NCBI GenBank assembly: GCA_017642895.1
Contig: JAEPON010000006.1
Location: forward strand, 1-64,000
Length of the DNA stretch: 64,000 nucleotides
Direction of reading: 5' to 3'
Origin: Roseitalea sp.
Lineage (GTDB): Bacteria; Pseudomonadota; Alphaproteobacteria; Rhizobiales; Rhizobiaceae
Shown: positions 25,287 to 36,800 of the stretch, one piece after another
How positions within the stretch are numbered: position 1 is the stretch's first letter
How the letters are laid out: each line of letters opens with the position of its first letter
Notes under the pieces: model-generated
The model's database searches: none
Seen by the model: only the letters and a program-made list of their open reading frames with translations
What the model was told of the DNA's origin: nothing
Translations under genes and position numbers: made by a program

Positions 25287-26675
25287 TCAGCGCCGTACGA
25301 TCCGCATCGGCAGGCCGTTTTGCGCCTGAACAGTCAGCTTCTGGACCGGCCAGGGCGCAAGGCCGGGCGCTGGCTCGAATCGGAACTCGTTCAGCATCAG
25401 CGCCAGCGCGATCACCGCCTCCTGCAGCGCGAAGGTGGCGCCGATGCAGATGCGCGGACCGGCACCGAACGGCAGATATTGGAACCGATCGATCGCATCG
25501 CGGTTTTCGGGCCAGAAGCGCGACGGCTGGAAGGCATTGGGATTGTCCCAGTAGAGGCGATGTCGATGCAGCACCCACGGCATGACGAGCACGGTCGTTC
25601 CGGCCTTGATCTCGACCGATGTGCCGTCCTTGAAGGTGAAGGTTTCGTCCTGCACAGCCATGCGGTTGATCGATGGCGCCGGCGGATAGAGCCGCATCGC
25701 TTCCTCGAAGGCCGCACGGGTCCTGGGCATTTTTTCAAGCCATTGGACGGGCGGCGGATCGTCGGCCAGGACCGATGCGATTTCCTCTTCGAGAAGCGCG
25801 CGCTCATGCGGCGCGTTCGCCAGCAGATAAAGGGTCCAGCCCAGAGCACGCGCGGTGGTTTCATGGCCGGCGCCGATGAAAGTGATCAGATTGTCCTCGA
25901 TCTCGTCGGCGTCAAGGCCGTCGGGACCCTCGGCATTGAGCAAGAGCGTCAGAAAATCATTGCGGACGGTATCGGGATCAGTGCGCATCTTTTCGCGCCG
26001 CGCATTCATCGTGTCGCGCACGACCTTGCGAAACTTGGCGAGCGTCGCCTTGCCGCGCAGGCGCTGGATGCGCGGAAACCACTCGGGCGCCTTGAGCAGA
26101 TCGAGCGGGTCGACCCGGCCCATGGTCGAAAGCAGCTTGTCCACATCTTCGGCGAAATCGACGCCCTCGGTGACAACTTCGTCGGAAAACAGCGTGTAGG
26201 CCAGGATCTCGTAGGTCAGCTCGGTCATGTCGTTGCTGACATCACGCACCGTGTCGGCACCGTCCCGGTAACGCTCGAGGAAGGTGTCGGCCCGCGACCG
26301 CATCATGTCGGCGAACCCGTTGATGTGGCGCGGCGTGAAGACCGGCGCCATTGCCTTGCGGCCGCGCCGCCAGGTTTCGCCCTCGGCGGTCAGCAGCCCG
26401 TCGCGCAGGATCGGCCGCAGGATGAGCTGGCGCACGCGCGCCATGCGGTAGTTCTTCTGGTTGTCGACGAGAACGTGCCGGATCAGCTCGGGATGATTGC
26501 AGATCAGCGTCGTCTCGTTGAGGAAGCGCGCGGTGATGTGCGTCTTGGTGTAGGACGGCTCGCCCCACAGTTCGAGCGGGTTGCGCATGACGGTGCGCAC
26601 CACTTCGAGCCGCGTCGGAATTTGGCTGCGCGGCACGGGGTGGGGCGGCACGAAGGGTTGCGGCTTGGTGTCCAT
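25287..26675 (-). CDS. Cytochrome P450
   Basis: A 462-residue soluble monooxygenase with no membrane anchor. The haem-binding loop is FGAGPRICIGATFALQE (Cys ligand near residue 412), the I-helix oxygen motif is FIGAGHETTARAL and the K-helix ExxR is in FEEAMRLYPP. The length and motifs resemble CYP102/CYP4-like bacterial P450s that hydroxylate fatty acids or terpenoids, but substrate and redox partner are unknown. The start is the ATG at 26675. It lies 65 bp after the GST gene on the same strand. Confidence 0.93.
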   Translation of the reverse strand: MDTKPQPFVPPHPVPRSQIPTRLEVVRTVMRNPLELWGEPSYTKTHITARFLNETTLICNHPELIRHVLVDNQKNYRMARVRQLILRPILRDGLLTAEGETWRRGRKAMAPVFTPRHINGFADMMRSRADTFLERYRDGADTVRDVSNDMTELTYEILAYTLFSDEVVTEGVDFAEDVDKLLSTMGRVDPLDLLKAPEWFPRIQRLRGKATLAKFRKVVRDTMNARREKMRTDPDTVRNDFLTLLLNAEGPDGLDADEIEDNLITFIGAGHETTARALGWTLYLLANAPHERALLEEEIASVLADDPPPVQWLEKMPRTRAAFEEAMRLYPPAPSINRMAVQDETFTFKDGTSVEIKAGTTVLVMPWVLHRHRLYWDNPNAFQPSRFWPENRDAIDRFQYLPFGAGPRICIGATFALQEAVIALALMLNEFRFEPAPGLAPWPVQKLTVQAQNGLPMRIVRR

Positions 26676-26740
26676 GGGCGTGTGTCCTTGCGTGACAACA
26701 ATATGGACAGGGATGGCGCCCGGTCAAAGGCGACAGATGA

Positions 26741-27397
26741 TCACGGGAACATTGTCACCGCGTCGCCAGGCCGCCATTGCCGATGTTTTTGCATGATCGA
26801 TGCAAAACGATCCGAGGCAAGGAACCTGTCGAGCCAGTCCCGCAGATGTGGCCAGGGCTGCGCGTCGAACCAGTCGCAGTCGACATGGGCGAACTGGCGC
26901 ACAAAGGGCAAAATGGCGAAATCGGCCAGCGTGGCACGGTCGCCGAGCAACCATTTTTGGTGCCGCAATCTTTTGTCGAGCGGACGCAGATGCTCGGCCG
27001 CGATGGCGCGCTGATCGGTTTCACAAACGATTTCGCTTTCGTAACGACTTGGATATTTGTAGCGATCCAATGCCTTCTTAAACGGCCCATCATTGGCGGC
27101 GACCAATGTTTCGATGCCGGAACGAAGCGGATGATCCTTGGGCCACCATCCTTCCGGGTCGGCCTGTGACAACGCCCATGTCATGACGTCCCAACTCTCG
27201 TCGATCACCGCGCCATCCGCGAGGACAAGGACCGGCACGGTGGCCTTGGGCGATGCCTCGATCATGGCGTCCGGCTTGTCACGCAACACCACTTCGCGCA
27301 GTTCGACCGTCATACCGCTTGCGGCAATCGCGAGCCTTGCGCGCATCGCATAAGGACAGCGGCGAAAAGAGTAGAGCACGGGTAGCGGGGCGGTCAT
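26741..27397 (-). CDS. Glutathione S-transferase-like protein
   Basis: A 218-residue two-domain GST. The N-terminal thioredoxin fold has LYSFRRCPYAMRARLAI with a potential active Cys (CPYAMR, as in omega/GrxB-like forms), followed by KATVPVL and DESWDVM. The helical C-terminal domain carries LGDRATLADFAILPF. The start is the ATG at 27397, divergent from the aldo/keto reductase gene with a 58-bp gap. Glutathione-dependent reduction is more likely than conjugation, because of the Cys, but this is inferred. Confidence 0.87.
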   Translation of the reverse strand: MTAPLPVLYSFRRCPYAMRARLAIAASGMTVELREVVLRDKPDAMIEASPKATVPVLVLADGAVIDESWDVMTWALSQADPEGWWPKDHPLRSGIETLVAANDGPFKKALDRYKYPSRYESEIVCETDQRAIAAEHLRPLDKRLRHQKWLLGDRATLADFAILPFVRQFAHVDCDWFDAQPWPHLRDWLDRFLASDRFASIMQKHRQWRPGDAVTMFP

Positions 27398-27455
27398 GGC
27401 CGGCCTATGTTCGCGGTCTCGATCCTGTTTTTCAGCCATCCATCTGGGGACTATC

Positions 27456-28499
27456 ATGAAAATGCGCAAGCTGGGCCGCACGGGCCTGGACGTGTCCGAA
27501 ATCTGTCTCGGCACGATGACCTGGGGGTCACAGAACAGCGAGGCCGAGGCCCACGAGCAAATGAGCTATGCGGTCGAGGCCGGCGTCAATTTCTTCGATA
27601 CCGCGGAAATGTACCCGACCACCCCGTTCGCGACGAACACCGCAGGACGCACCGAAGAGATCGTCGGCGCCTGGCTGGCCGAGGGCGGGCGGCGCGACGG
27701 GATCGTTCTGGCCACCAAGGTGATCGGGCCCGGCGGGCATGGCGTCGATGGCGGACGGCCGATCGACGCCAAAAAGATGCGCAACGCCTGTGAACGGTCG
27801 CTGAAACGGCTGCAGACCGATCACATCGATCTTTACCAGATTCACTGGCCGAACCGCGGCTCCTACCATTTCCGCCAAAGCTGGACCTATGCGCCCGAGG
27901 CACAGGACACGGCCAAGGCTTTCGACGGCATCGCCGAAATCCTCGAAACCGCGCAGGCATTGGTCGATGAGGGCAAGATCCGGCATCTGGGCCTGTCCAA
28001 CGAGACTGTGTGGGGTACGGCGCAATATCTGCGCATCGCCGAAGACAAAGGCTGGCCGCGCGTGCAATCGATGCAGAACGAATATTCGCTGCTGCACCGC
28101 ATCTACGATCTCGATTTCGCGGAACTGGGCCATCATGAGGATGTGGGGCTGCTCTCCTATTCGTCGCTCGCCGGCGGGCTTCTGACCGGCAAATATGAAG
28201 GCGGCGACATGCCCGAGGGCTCGCGCCGGACGATCAATGGGACGATCGGCGGACGCGTGACGGACTATCTGGAGCCGGCGCTCGGCCAATATCTCGACGT
28301 TGCGCGCAAGCACGGGCTCGATCCGGCCCAGATGGCGCTGGCCTTTTGTCTTACCCGGCCTTTCCTGACCTCGGTGATCATCGGGGCAACCTCGATGGAC
28401 CAGCTCAAGACCTGCATCGACGCGGCGGACCTCAAGCTGAACGACGCCGTGCTCGAAGATGTCGAACAGGTGCACCGCAAGTGGCCGATCCCGATGTGA
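27456..28499 (+). CDS. Aldo/keto reductase (Tas-like)
   Basis: A 347-residue NADPH-dependent reductase of the Tas-like AKR group. It opens with MRKLGRTGLDVSEICLGTMTWG; catalytic residues are in NFFDTAEMYP (Asp, Tyr) and VLATKVIG (Lys), followed by DLYQIHWPNR (His) and LLSYSSLAGGLLTGKY. Length is normal. The start is the ATG at 27456; another lies at 27462. The physiological carbonyl substrate is unknown. It abuts the AlkD-like gene (convergent, no gap). Confidence 0.93.
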   Translation: MKMRKLGRTGLDVSEICLGTMTWGSQNSEAEAHEQMSYAVEAGVNFFDTAEMYPTTPFATNTAGRTEEIVGAWLAEGGRRDGIVLATKVIGPGGHGVDGGRPIDAKKMRNACERSLKRLQTDHIDLYQIHWPNRGSYHFRQSWTYAPEAQDTAKAFDGIAEILETAQALVDEGKIRHLGLSNETVWGTAQYLRIAEDKGWPRVQSMQNEYSLLHRIYDLDFAELGHHEDVGLLSYSSLAGGLLTGKYEGGDMPEGSRRTINGTIGGRVTDYLEPALGQYLDVARKHGLDPAQMALAFCLTRPFLTSVIIGATSMDQLKTCIDAADLKLNDAVLEDVEQVHRKWPIPM

Positions 28500-29189
28500 T
28501 CACCGCTTCGCGCGCCGTTCCAGCTGGGCTTGAACCTTGTCGCTTTCCAGTTCCTTGAGGGCGTGGCGGCCGATCCACTGCAAGGACTTTTCGGGCTTGG
28601 CCATCAGTCGGGCGCAGGTCCGCCGCGCGGCGGCGTTGAGCGCGGGATTGCGCTTGCCGATCGCCCGCAACGCCATATCGACCGCCTTCTTGACCAGCGG
28701 ACGGTCGTCGGGCGGTGCGGCTTCTATCAGCACAAGGGCCTCCTCGAACACGGCGTCGGCGGCTTTCTTGTCGTGCACCGACAGAGCCCAAATCAAAGCA
28801 TAGGCGGCGCGGCGAACAAATTCCTCCCCGCGCCCGGCCCATTGGTCCACCTTGTCCCAGGCGTATGGCGTCTTGTCGAAGAGTGTGAAACAGGTGTGAT
28901 CGCAGATCGCCCAATTGTCGAAGTCGGCGCACCAATCGTCCATGGTCGTCTCCGACAGCATGCCGGGCTCGGCGATTTCGGCGGCGAGCAGGCGTGCCTC
29001 GTAGAAGCCGGTTTCCCAAAGGGCGAGCGCCAGCGCGTGATCCGTTCCGATCGCCTTGGCCTTGGTCTTGAGTGCACCCATGGCAATGCCGAAGGCATGA
29101 TCGTTCGGAATGCCAAAGCGTGCCATCCCGGCGACGACTTCGGGCGTGCCCGTCTTCGCCAGCCAGTCGAGAATGTCCTGAACGGTCAT
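28500..29189 (-). CDS. DNA alkylation repair protein (AlkD-like HEAT fold)
   Basis: A 229-residue all-helical protein of the AlkD family, which removes alkylated bases without base flipping. Family features include the early NDHAFGIAMGALKTKAKAIG segment, LWETGFYEARLLAAE, DDWCADFDNWAICDHTC and FVRRAAYALIWAL. The start is the ATG at 29189. It converges on the aldo/keto reductase with stops adjacent. A second alkylation-repair gene (alkB) lies at 39861, on its own. Glycosylase activity of this paralogue is inferred from the family only. Confidence 0.85.
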   Translation of the reverse strand: MTVQDILDWLAKTGTPEVVAGMARFGIPNDHAFGIAMGALKTKAKAIGTDHALALALWETGFYEARLLAAEIAEPGMLSETTMDDWCADFDNWAICDHTCFTLFDKTPYAWDKVDQWAGRGEEFVRRAAYALIWALSVHDKKAADAVFEEALVLIEAAPPDDRPLVKKAVDMALRAIGKRNPALNAAARRTCARLMAKPEKSLQWIGRHALKELESDKVQAQLERRAKR

Positions 29190-29238
29190 TTTGCACGCAC
29201 CTCCCGATAAGGTCCATCATAGCGGACCGAGCCCGGCG

Positions 29239-29736
29239 TCAGTCCAGTGCCGCGACCATGTCCGGATCGAGGTCCGGAGACGGCCCCTCGTGACCAAGCG
29301 CGCGGGCCAGGTCGGCGCTGGGCACCTTTTCGCGACCCTTGAGGAACAGCGCCTTGAGCACGCCGCGCGCATGCACGGTTTCGCCGACGATGAAACGCTG
29401 CTCCATATAGACCCATTTGCCGTCCCAACCGACGACCCGCGTCGTCAGCTCATAGGCCTGGAACGGACCGAGCGGGCGGCGAAACACCATCTTGGCGCTG
29501 CCGACAACCGGATACCAGCGATTGGCCCGCATGGCGCGCCACAGGTCGGAACGGATCGTCAAGTCCACACGCCCCAGATCCATGATCGTCAGGTAGCGGC
29601 CATTGTTCATGTGGATGTTGGTGTCGAGATCGTTCGGCAGGACGCGCAGGCGGATGCGCGTCTCATCGAAGAGGCCGACGGCGGGCCTTCGGAACGCGGC
29701 GAGCACGATCCAGATCAGGCGGAAGACAAGATTCAT
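29239..29736 (-). CDS. Acyl-CoA thioesterase-like (hotdog fold) protein
   Basis: A 165-residue 4HBT-type thioesterase. A hydrophobic N-terminal stretch precedes the hotdog core, with LPNDLDTNIHMNNGRYLTIMDLGR holding the usual Asp and the HMNN element, then YELTTRVVGWDGKWVYMEQRF. It probably hydrolyses a medium or long acyl-CoA, but the chain is not predictable. The start is the ATG at 29736. A palindrome 29-42 bp upstream of the start suggests regulation by a fatty-acid or amino-acid catabolism regulator. Confidence 0.85.
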   Translation of the reverse strand: MNLVFRLIWIVLAAFRRPAVGLFDETRIRLRVLPNDLDTNIHMNNGRYLTIMDLGRVDLTIRSDLWRAMRANRWYPVVGSAKMVFRRPLGPFQAYELTTRVVGWDGKWVYMEQRFIVGETVHARGVLKALFLKGREKVPSADLARALGHEGPSPDLDPDMVAALD

Positions 29737-29764
29737 AGCGCACCATCGTGTTGATGAATGATCA

Positions 29765-29778
29765 TTACGTTTACGTAA
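29765..29778. promoter_or_regulatory. Candidate operator upstream of the thioesterase gene
   Basis: TTACGT-TT-ACGTAA is a 6-2-6 inverted repeat beginning 29 bp upstream of the thioesterase start codon, and it overlaps the end of a perfect 10-bp palindrome AATGATCATT (29757-29766). The ACGT-N2-ACGT core resembles the operators predicted for LiuR-type MerR regulators of branched-chain amino acid and fatty acid breakdown. Assignment to a regulator is inference. Confidence 0.5.
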
Positions 29779-29902
29779 GCGGAAGATCAAGCGTCCGCGC
29801 TGACCGATGTCATCGGCGATGCGGACATGCGTTGGCAGGTGCGCCGAAACCGGCGGTGTGTCATGATCAGACACTTGCGGGCAATGGCGGACGGAGACGG
29901 CG

Positions 29903-30259
29903 ATGGAAAAGATGAACGGCATTGGCGGCGTGTTCTTTCGGGCGCGGGACCCCGAGGCACTGAAGGCATGGTATGCGGACCATCTGGGCGTTGACAGCGC
30001 GCCTGTGTGGATGCAGGCGGCCGGGCCGACCGTATTTGCGCCCTTTGCCGCCGACACGGACTATTTTCCGGCCGACAAGGCGTTCATGCTGAATTTTCGT
30101 GTCGATGATCTCGAAGCGATGATCACCCAATTGCGGGCGGCAGGCATCGCCGTTGAAACACGCGATGAATGGGACGCGCACCCCGAAGTGGGGCGGTTCG
30201 CCCGGATTCACGATCCCGAGGGCAATCCCGTTGAACTCTGGCAACCCGGGCAGGGGTGA
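29903..30259 (+). CDS. VOC-family (glyoxalase-like) protein
   Basis: A 118-residue single vicinal-oxygen-chelate domain. Its opening GIGGVFFRARDPEALKAWY is the typical beta-alpha start and its end HDPEGNPVELWQP supplies the usual terminal metal Glu. It could be a glyoxalase, a dioxygenase or a fosfomycin-type resistance relative; sequence does not decide. The start is the ATG at 29903. It stands alone, divergent from the thioesterase. Confidence 0.87.
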   Translation: MEKMNGIGGVFFRARDPEALKAWYADHLGVDSAPVWMQAAGPTVFAPFAADTDYFPADKAFMLNFRVDDLEAMITQLRAAGIAVETRDEWDAHPEVGRFARIHDPEGNPVELWQPGQG

Positions 30260-30334
30260 CACGTTTTTGGTCAGCCGCGCGGTTGGCCGGCGCCAGGTTC
30301 AGGCGGACGCCGCGGCGGGCGCGGGTGCAGATTG

Positions 30335-30934
30335 ATGTCGATCGCCGATGATCCGGACGCCCGCGCCGGCGCCCTCGCGCAGATCATCGGCGCCCGGGCC
30401 GCCTCCAGCACGCGGCCATTCATCGTTGCCATCGACGGCCGCAGCGGTGTTGGAAAGTCCACGCTGGCAAAGCGGCTGGCCGCGCGCTTATCCGGCGCGC
30501 TCATCGAAGGCGACGACTTTTTCGCTGGCGGCGTCGGCGTGCGCGCCGATCCGCCCGAAATTCTGGCCCGGGATTGCATCGATTGGCGGCGGCTTGCCGA
30601 TGTCCTGCGCGACGTGATCGCAAACAGACCGGCCCGCTATCGCCCGTTTGACTGGCAGGCGTTTGATGGCAGTCTTTCGGCGCGCGCGACCATCATACGA
30701 CCGCGGCCGATCATCATCGTCGAAGGCGTCTATGCCGCTCGCCCGGAACTGGGCGACCTCGTCGATCACCGGGTTCTTCTGCACCTTGACGAAGACGAAC
30801 GCATGCGCCGGCTTTTGGATCGCGAAGGCGAAATCAGCCCATGGGAGCGCCAGTGGCACAGGGCCGAGGACTGGTATTTCGCCAATGTGGCCATGCCGGA
30901 CCATTTCGACACCGTGATGGGAAAGCTGGTTTGA
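30335..30934 (+). CDS. Uridine-kinase-like P-loop NTPase
   Basis: A 199-residue protein with Walker A (AIDGRSGVGKSTLAKRL, about 29-45), a conserved EGDDFF after it, and IIIVEGVYAARPEL for the Walker B strand, typical of the uridine kinase / phosphoribulokinase superfamily. The substrate is not predictable. The start is the ATG at 30335, directly after an in-frame TTG. Neighbours give no pathway hint. Confidence 0.82.
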   Translation: MSIADDPDARAGALAQIIGARAASSTRPFIVAIDGRSGVGKSTLAKRLAARLSGALIEGDDFFAGGVGVRADPPEILARDCIDWRRLADVLRDVIANRPARYRPFDWQAFDGSLSARATIIRPRPIIIVEGVYAARPELGDLVDHRVLLHLDEDERMRRLLDREGEISPWERQWHRAEDWYFANVAMPDHFDTVMGKLV

Positions 30935-31061
30935 CCTTGGCAAACACCAGCCGATCAGGCGCGTTGGACCGCGCCCCGGATCGGCCCTACATTCTTGCCC
31001 AGACCGTGCGACGCCTCAACCCAGCGCGAAGGCGGAACGGAATTGGTGCAAAGGGCTGCCG

Positions 31062-31625
31062 ATGCAACGCATGCGCAAGAGCTTGAAGATCCTCCACTCA
31101 CTTTCGGCCTGCGGGCTGATCGGCGGGCTTGCCGCGCACATGGTGCTTCTCGTGGCGGCGCAGGCGGAGACGCCCGACGCCTATAGCGCGCTGCGGCAGG
31201 CGATCGCCGCCATCAGCAATTATGTGCTGGTGCCGTCGCTGGCGGTCGCGCTGGTGACCGGGCTCTTGTCGATGGCCGTGCACAAGCCGTTCATCGACAA
31301 GGGATGGGTGCTGCTCAAGGCGGCGACGGGCATCGTGATGTTCAAGGGCGTTCTGACGGTGATCGCCGCCCAGGCCGACCATGCGGCAAGGGTTGCCGAA
31401 CGGGTTGCCAGCGGCGAGGTCGAGGCCAGCCTGCTCGCCAGCGCCATCGCCTATGAATGGGCGGCGCTGTGGACAGTCATGGCGCTGTCGGTTGCCAATG
31501 TCGTTCTGGGTGTGTGGCGTCCGCGGCTATCGCGCAGGCCGATGGTCAAGGGCCACCGCGCCGGGCCGACCGCGGTCGAGACACGAACGATGCCATCGGT
31601 GGACAAGCCGGCCAAAGCGGCCTGA
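31062..31625 (+). CDS. Four-helix membrane protein (DUF2269-like)
   Basis: A 187-residue integral membrane protein with four predicted helices (about 12-32, 50-70, 83-102, 127-148) and a hydrophilic tail. The beginning, LKILHSLSACGLIGGLAAHMVLL, and a following YVLVPSLAVALVTGLLSM resemble DUF2269 proteins; the conserved early His could bind haem or metal, which is not shown. The start is the ATG at 31062, after a 127-bp gap. No operon partner is evident. Confidence 0.7.
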   Translation: MQRMRKSLKILHSLSACGLIGGLAAHMVLLVAAQAETPDAYSALRQAIAAISNYVLVPSLAVALVTGLLSMAVHKPFIDKGWVLLKAATGIVMFKGVLTVIAAQADHAARVAERVASGEVEASLLASAIAYEWAALWTVMALSVANVVLGVWRPRLSRRPMVKGHRAGPTAVETRTMPSVDKPAKAA

Positions 31626-31658
31626 CGGGCAAGATCGGTCAGCCACCCGCACCATCCT

Positions 31659-31931
31659 TCAGTGCAGGATGATTTCGCCGTCCACCTTGCGCCATTCGCC
31701 CGGACTGATCAGGCGCTTGTGGGCATAGCGCACCGAATGGAGCGGACCGTCCAGATTGTCCTCCCAGAAATCAAGGAACCGGTACATTTCGGGAAAGTCC
31801 GGTGCGAGGTCGTAATGCTGCCAGATGAAGGTCTGCAAGATGCCCGGATGGTCCGGCATGCGGTAGAGAATATGCGCGGTCGTCAGCCCATATCCGGCCA
31901 GTTGCCGCGCGAGATCGCCAGTGTCGGTCAT
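31659..31931 (-). CDS. usg: Usg family protein
   Basis: A 90-residue Usg protein, a small alphaproteobacterial family of unknown function. It is recognised by LAGYGLTTAHILYRMPDHP, FIWQHYDLAPDFPEMYRFLDFW and the C-terminal HKRLISPGEWRKVDGEI. The start is the ATG at 31931, inside a longer open frame. It is divergent from gyrB with a 261-bp gap. Confidence 0.88.
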   Translation of the reverse strand: MTDTGDLARQLAGYGLTTAHILYRMPDHPGILQTFIWQHYDLAPDFPEMYRFLDFWEDNLDGPLHSVRYAHKRLISPGEWRKVDGEIILH

Positions 31932-31997
31932 GCGTGTCCTCGCCTGAACGTGGAACCATTCAAGCATGCTGAAAGAAGCATGGTAAACAAACAATAA

Positions 31998-34652
<2,655 letters not shown>

Positions 34653-34706
34653 CCGGTCGGCGGATGGCTGGGCGAGGCGCTCCGCCGCTGACGTGGGAGG
34701 GCCGGC

Positions 34707-34925
34707 ATGGCTTCATCCGACGACTTTCTGGGCGTGCCCGGCTATTGGACACTGGAGGATCTGGCACGGTCCGGCCAGGTCGTGATGTTCGAGTGCGTCC
34801 ACTGCACGCACACCAAGATCCTCGACATTCCCGCGCTGGCGCGCAAGCACGGGCCGCAAACGCGGGTCACTTATTTCAAGCGCAACATGGCGTGTCCGCG
34901 CTGCGGCAAAACCGGATCGGCGTGA
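34707..34925 (+). CDS. Zinc-ribbon miniprotein of unknown function
   Basis: A 72-residue protein with two CxxC knuckles, CVHC (about residues 31-34) and CPRC (about 64-67), separated by a basic segment, so it probably binds one Zn2+. It may be an RNA- or protein-binding adaptor. The start is the ATG at 34707, after GGGAGGG. It lies 54 bp behind gyrB and 96 bp before the radical SAM gene on the same strand. Confidence 0.7.
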   Translation: MASSDDFLGVPGYWTLEDLARSGQVVMFECVHCTHTKILDIPALARKHGPQTRVTYFKRNMACPRCGKTGSA

Positions 34926-35021
34926 TGGCGACCACACAATGGTGCGTTGCATCCGCGACGGTCGCCTTCCCTTTCATCCTATGGTAGAAGGCGCCAAACC
35001 GTCCGCCAGGGGGATGACCTC

Positions 35022-36791
35022 GTGCTTCAGACGCCCAACACCGCCGAACGCCGATTTCAGCTCGTTCTGATCAAACCGTCACATTATGGCGAAGACGGCT
35101 ATGTCATCCGCTGGTGGCGGTCGATCATTCCGTCCAATTCGCTGGCCGCCGTCTACGGCATAGCCGCGGACTGCGCCGAGGCCAAGGTGCTCGGACCCGA
35201 CACGCGGATCGATATCGATGCGATGGACGAGACGAACACGCGCATCGATATCGCCGGGCTCGTCAAACGGTTTGCAGACAACAACAATTTCGGCATGGTG
35301 GCGCTGGTCGGTGTCCAGTCCAACCAATATCCGCGCGCGCTCGATCTGGCTCGCCAGTTTCGCGCGGCGGGCATTCAGGTGGCGATGGGCGGGTTTCACG
35401 TGTCCGGGTGCCTTGCCATGCTCGACGGCCATGCGGTCGATCTCGACGCCTGCCGCGATCTGGGCATTTCGATGTTCACCGGCGAAGCCGAGGGGCGGTT
35501 CGATGTCATCCTGTCGGACGCCGCCCAGGGCCGGCTTCAGCCCGTCTATGACTATATGAACGATCTGCCCGGCATCGAAGGCACGCCGGCGCCGTTTCTG
35601 CCCAAGCGCTATGTCGAGCGCACGGTCGGCCATTCGACCAGTTTCGACGCCGGTCGCGGCTGCCCCTATCAATGCTCCTTTTGCACCATCATCAACGTGC
35701 AGGGCCGCAAATCCCGCTATCGGTCTGCGGACGATGTCGAGCAGCTGGTGCGGCTGAACTGGGAACAGGGCATCCACAAATTCTTTATCACCGACGACAA
35801 TTTCGCCCGCAACCGGGAGTGGGAGTCGATCTTCGACCGGCTGATCAAGCTGCGCGAGGAAGACGGCATCCCGCTTGGCCTGATGATCCAGGTCGATACG
35901 CTGTGCCACAAGATCGACGGGTTCGTCGAAAAGGCCAAGCGCGCCGGTGTGACACGCGTCTTCATCGGTCTTGAAAATGTCAATCCGGACAATCTGATCG
36001 CGGCCAAAAAGCGCCAGAACAAGATCACCGAGTACCGCAAGATGCTGCTCGCCTGGAAGGCACAGGGCATCATTACGCTGGCCGGCTACATTCTCGGTTT
36101 TCCCGCCGACACGCCCGAAACGATCCGGCGCGACATCAAGATTTTGCAGGAAGAACTGCCGCTCGATATTATCGAGTTCTTCAACCTGACGCCCTTGCCC
36201 GGTTCGGAGGACCACAAGGTGTTGTGGGAGAAGGGCGTCGACATGGATGCCGATCTGAACGCCTACGACCTGCACCATGTCGTCACCGACCATGCGCATA
36301 TGAGCCGGGACGAATGGCTGGCGATCTATTATGAAGCCTGGCGGCTCTATTACACGCCGGCCCACATGAAGACGCTGCTGCGGCGCGCGGCCGCCACCGG
36401 CGTCTCTGTCACCAGCCTGGTCAAGCTGCTGGTCCAGTTTGAAACGACAATCCGCCTCGAAGACGTCCATCCGCTTGAGTCAGGCATTTTGCGCCTGCGT
36501 CACCCCAGCGAACGACGCCCCGGCCTGCCGCGCGAAAACCCGCTCGTCTTCTGGCCGCGCTTTGCCTGGGACACGGTGCGGATCCATGTCCTGTTCGGGC
36601 TGGCGATCGCCCGCGCCACGCTATGGGCGGTGCGGATCGCCCGCGACCCCGATGCCAAGACCTATACCGACACGGCGCTGACGCCCGTCGCCGACGAGGA
36701 CGAGGGGCTGGAACTTTACACCAAGACGACGGGCGGCACCGAAGCGGTGGCGCACTCCAAGAAGGTCGCGGAGCTGACCGGGCAGGCGTGA
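35022..36791 (+). CDS. B12-binding-type radical SAM protein
   Basis: A 589-residue protein. The N-terminal part has a cobalamin-binding-like Rossmann region (VALVGVQSNQYPRALDLARQF, VAMGGFHVSG) and the SAM domain has CPYQCSFC (CxxxCxxC, near residue 212) for the 4Fe-4S cluster. Then come TDDNFARN, FIGLENVNPDNL and LAGYILGFPADTPETI. The ~150-residue C-terminal part has a hydrophobic segment (VLFGLAIARATLWAV). The start is a GTG at 35022 after AGGGGGAT. Substrate unknown; related enzymes methylate or rearrange carbon skeletons, including pigment and hopanoid enzymes. Confidence 0.85.
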   Translation: MLQTPNTAERRFQLVLIKPSHYGEDGYVIRWWRSIIPSNSLAAVYGIAADCAEAKVLGPDTRIDIDAMDETNTRIDIAGLVKRFADNNNFGMVALVGVQSNQYPRALDLARQFRAAGIQVAMGGFHVSGCLAMLDGHAVDLDACRDLGISMFTGEAEGRFDVILSDAAQGRLQPVYDYMNDLPGIEGTPAPFLPKRYVERTVGHSTSFDAGRGCPYQCSFCTIINVQGRKSRYRSADDVEQLVRLNWEQGIHKFFITDDNFARNREWESIFDRLIKLREEDGIPLGLMIQVDTLCHKIDGFVEKAKRAGVTRVFIGLENVNPDNLIAAKKRQNKITEYRKMLLAWKAQGIITLAGYILGFPADTPETIRRDIKILQEELPLDIIEFFNLTPLPGSEDHKVLWEKGVDMDADLNAYDLHHVVTDHAHMSRDEWLAIYYEAWRLYYTPAHMKTLLRRAAATGVSVTSLVKLLVQFETTIRLEDVHPLESGILRLRHPSERRPGLPRENPLVFWPRFAWDTVRIHVLFGLAIARATLWAVRIARDPDAKTYTDTALTPVADEDEGLELYTKTTGGTEAVAHSKKVAELTGQA

Positions 36792-36800
36792 TGCACGGGC

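Noticed and set aside
35079..36470. 463-codon open frame antisense to the radical SAM gene
   Set aside because: The radical SAM frame has clear motifs; the opposite frame has none.
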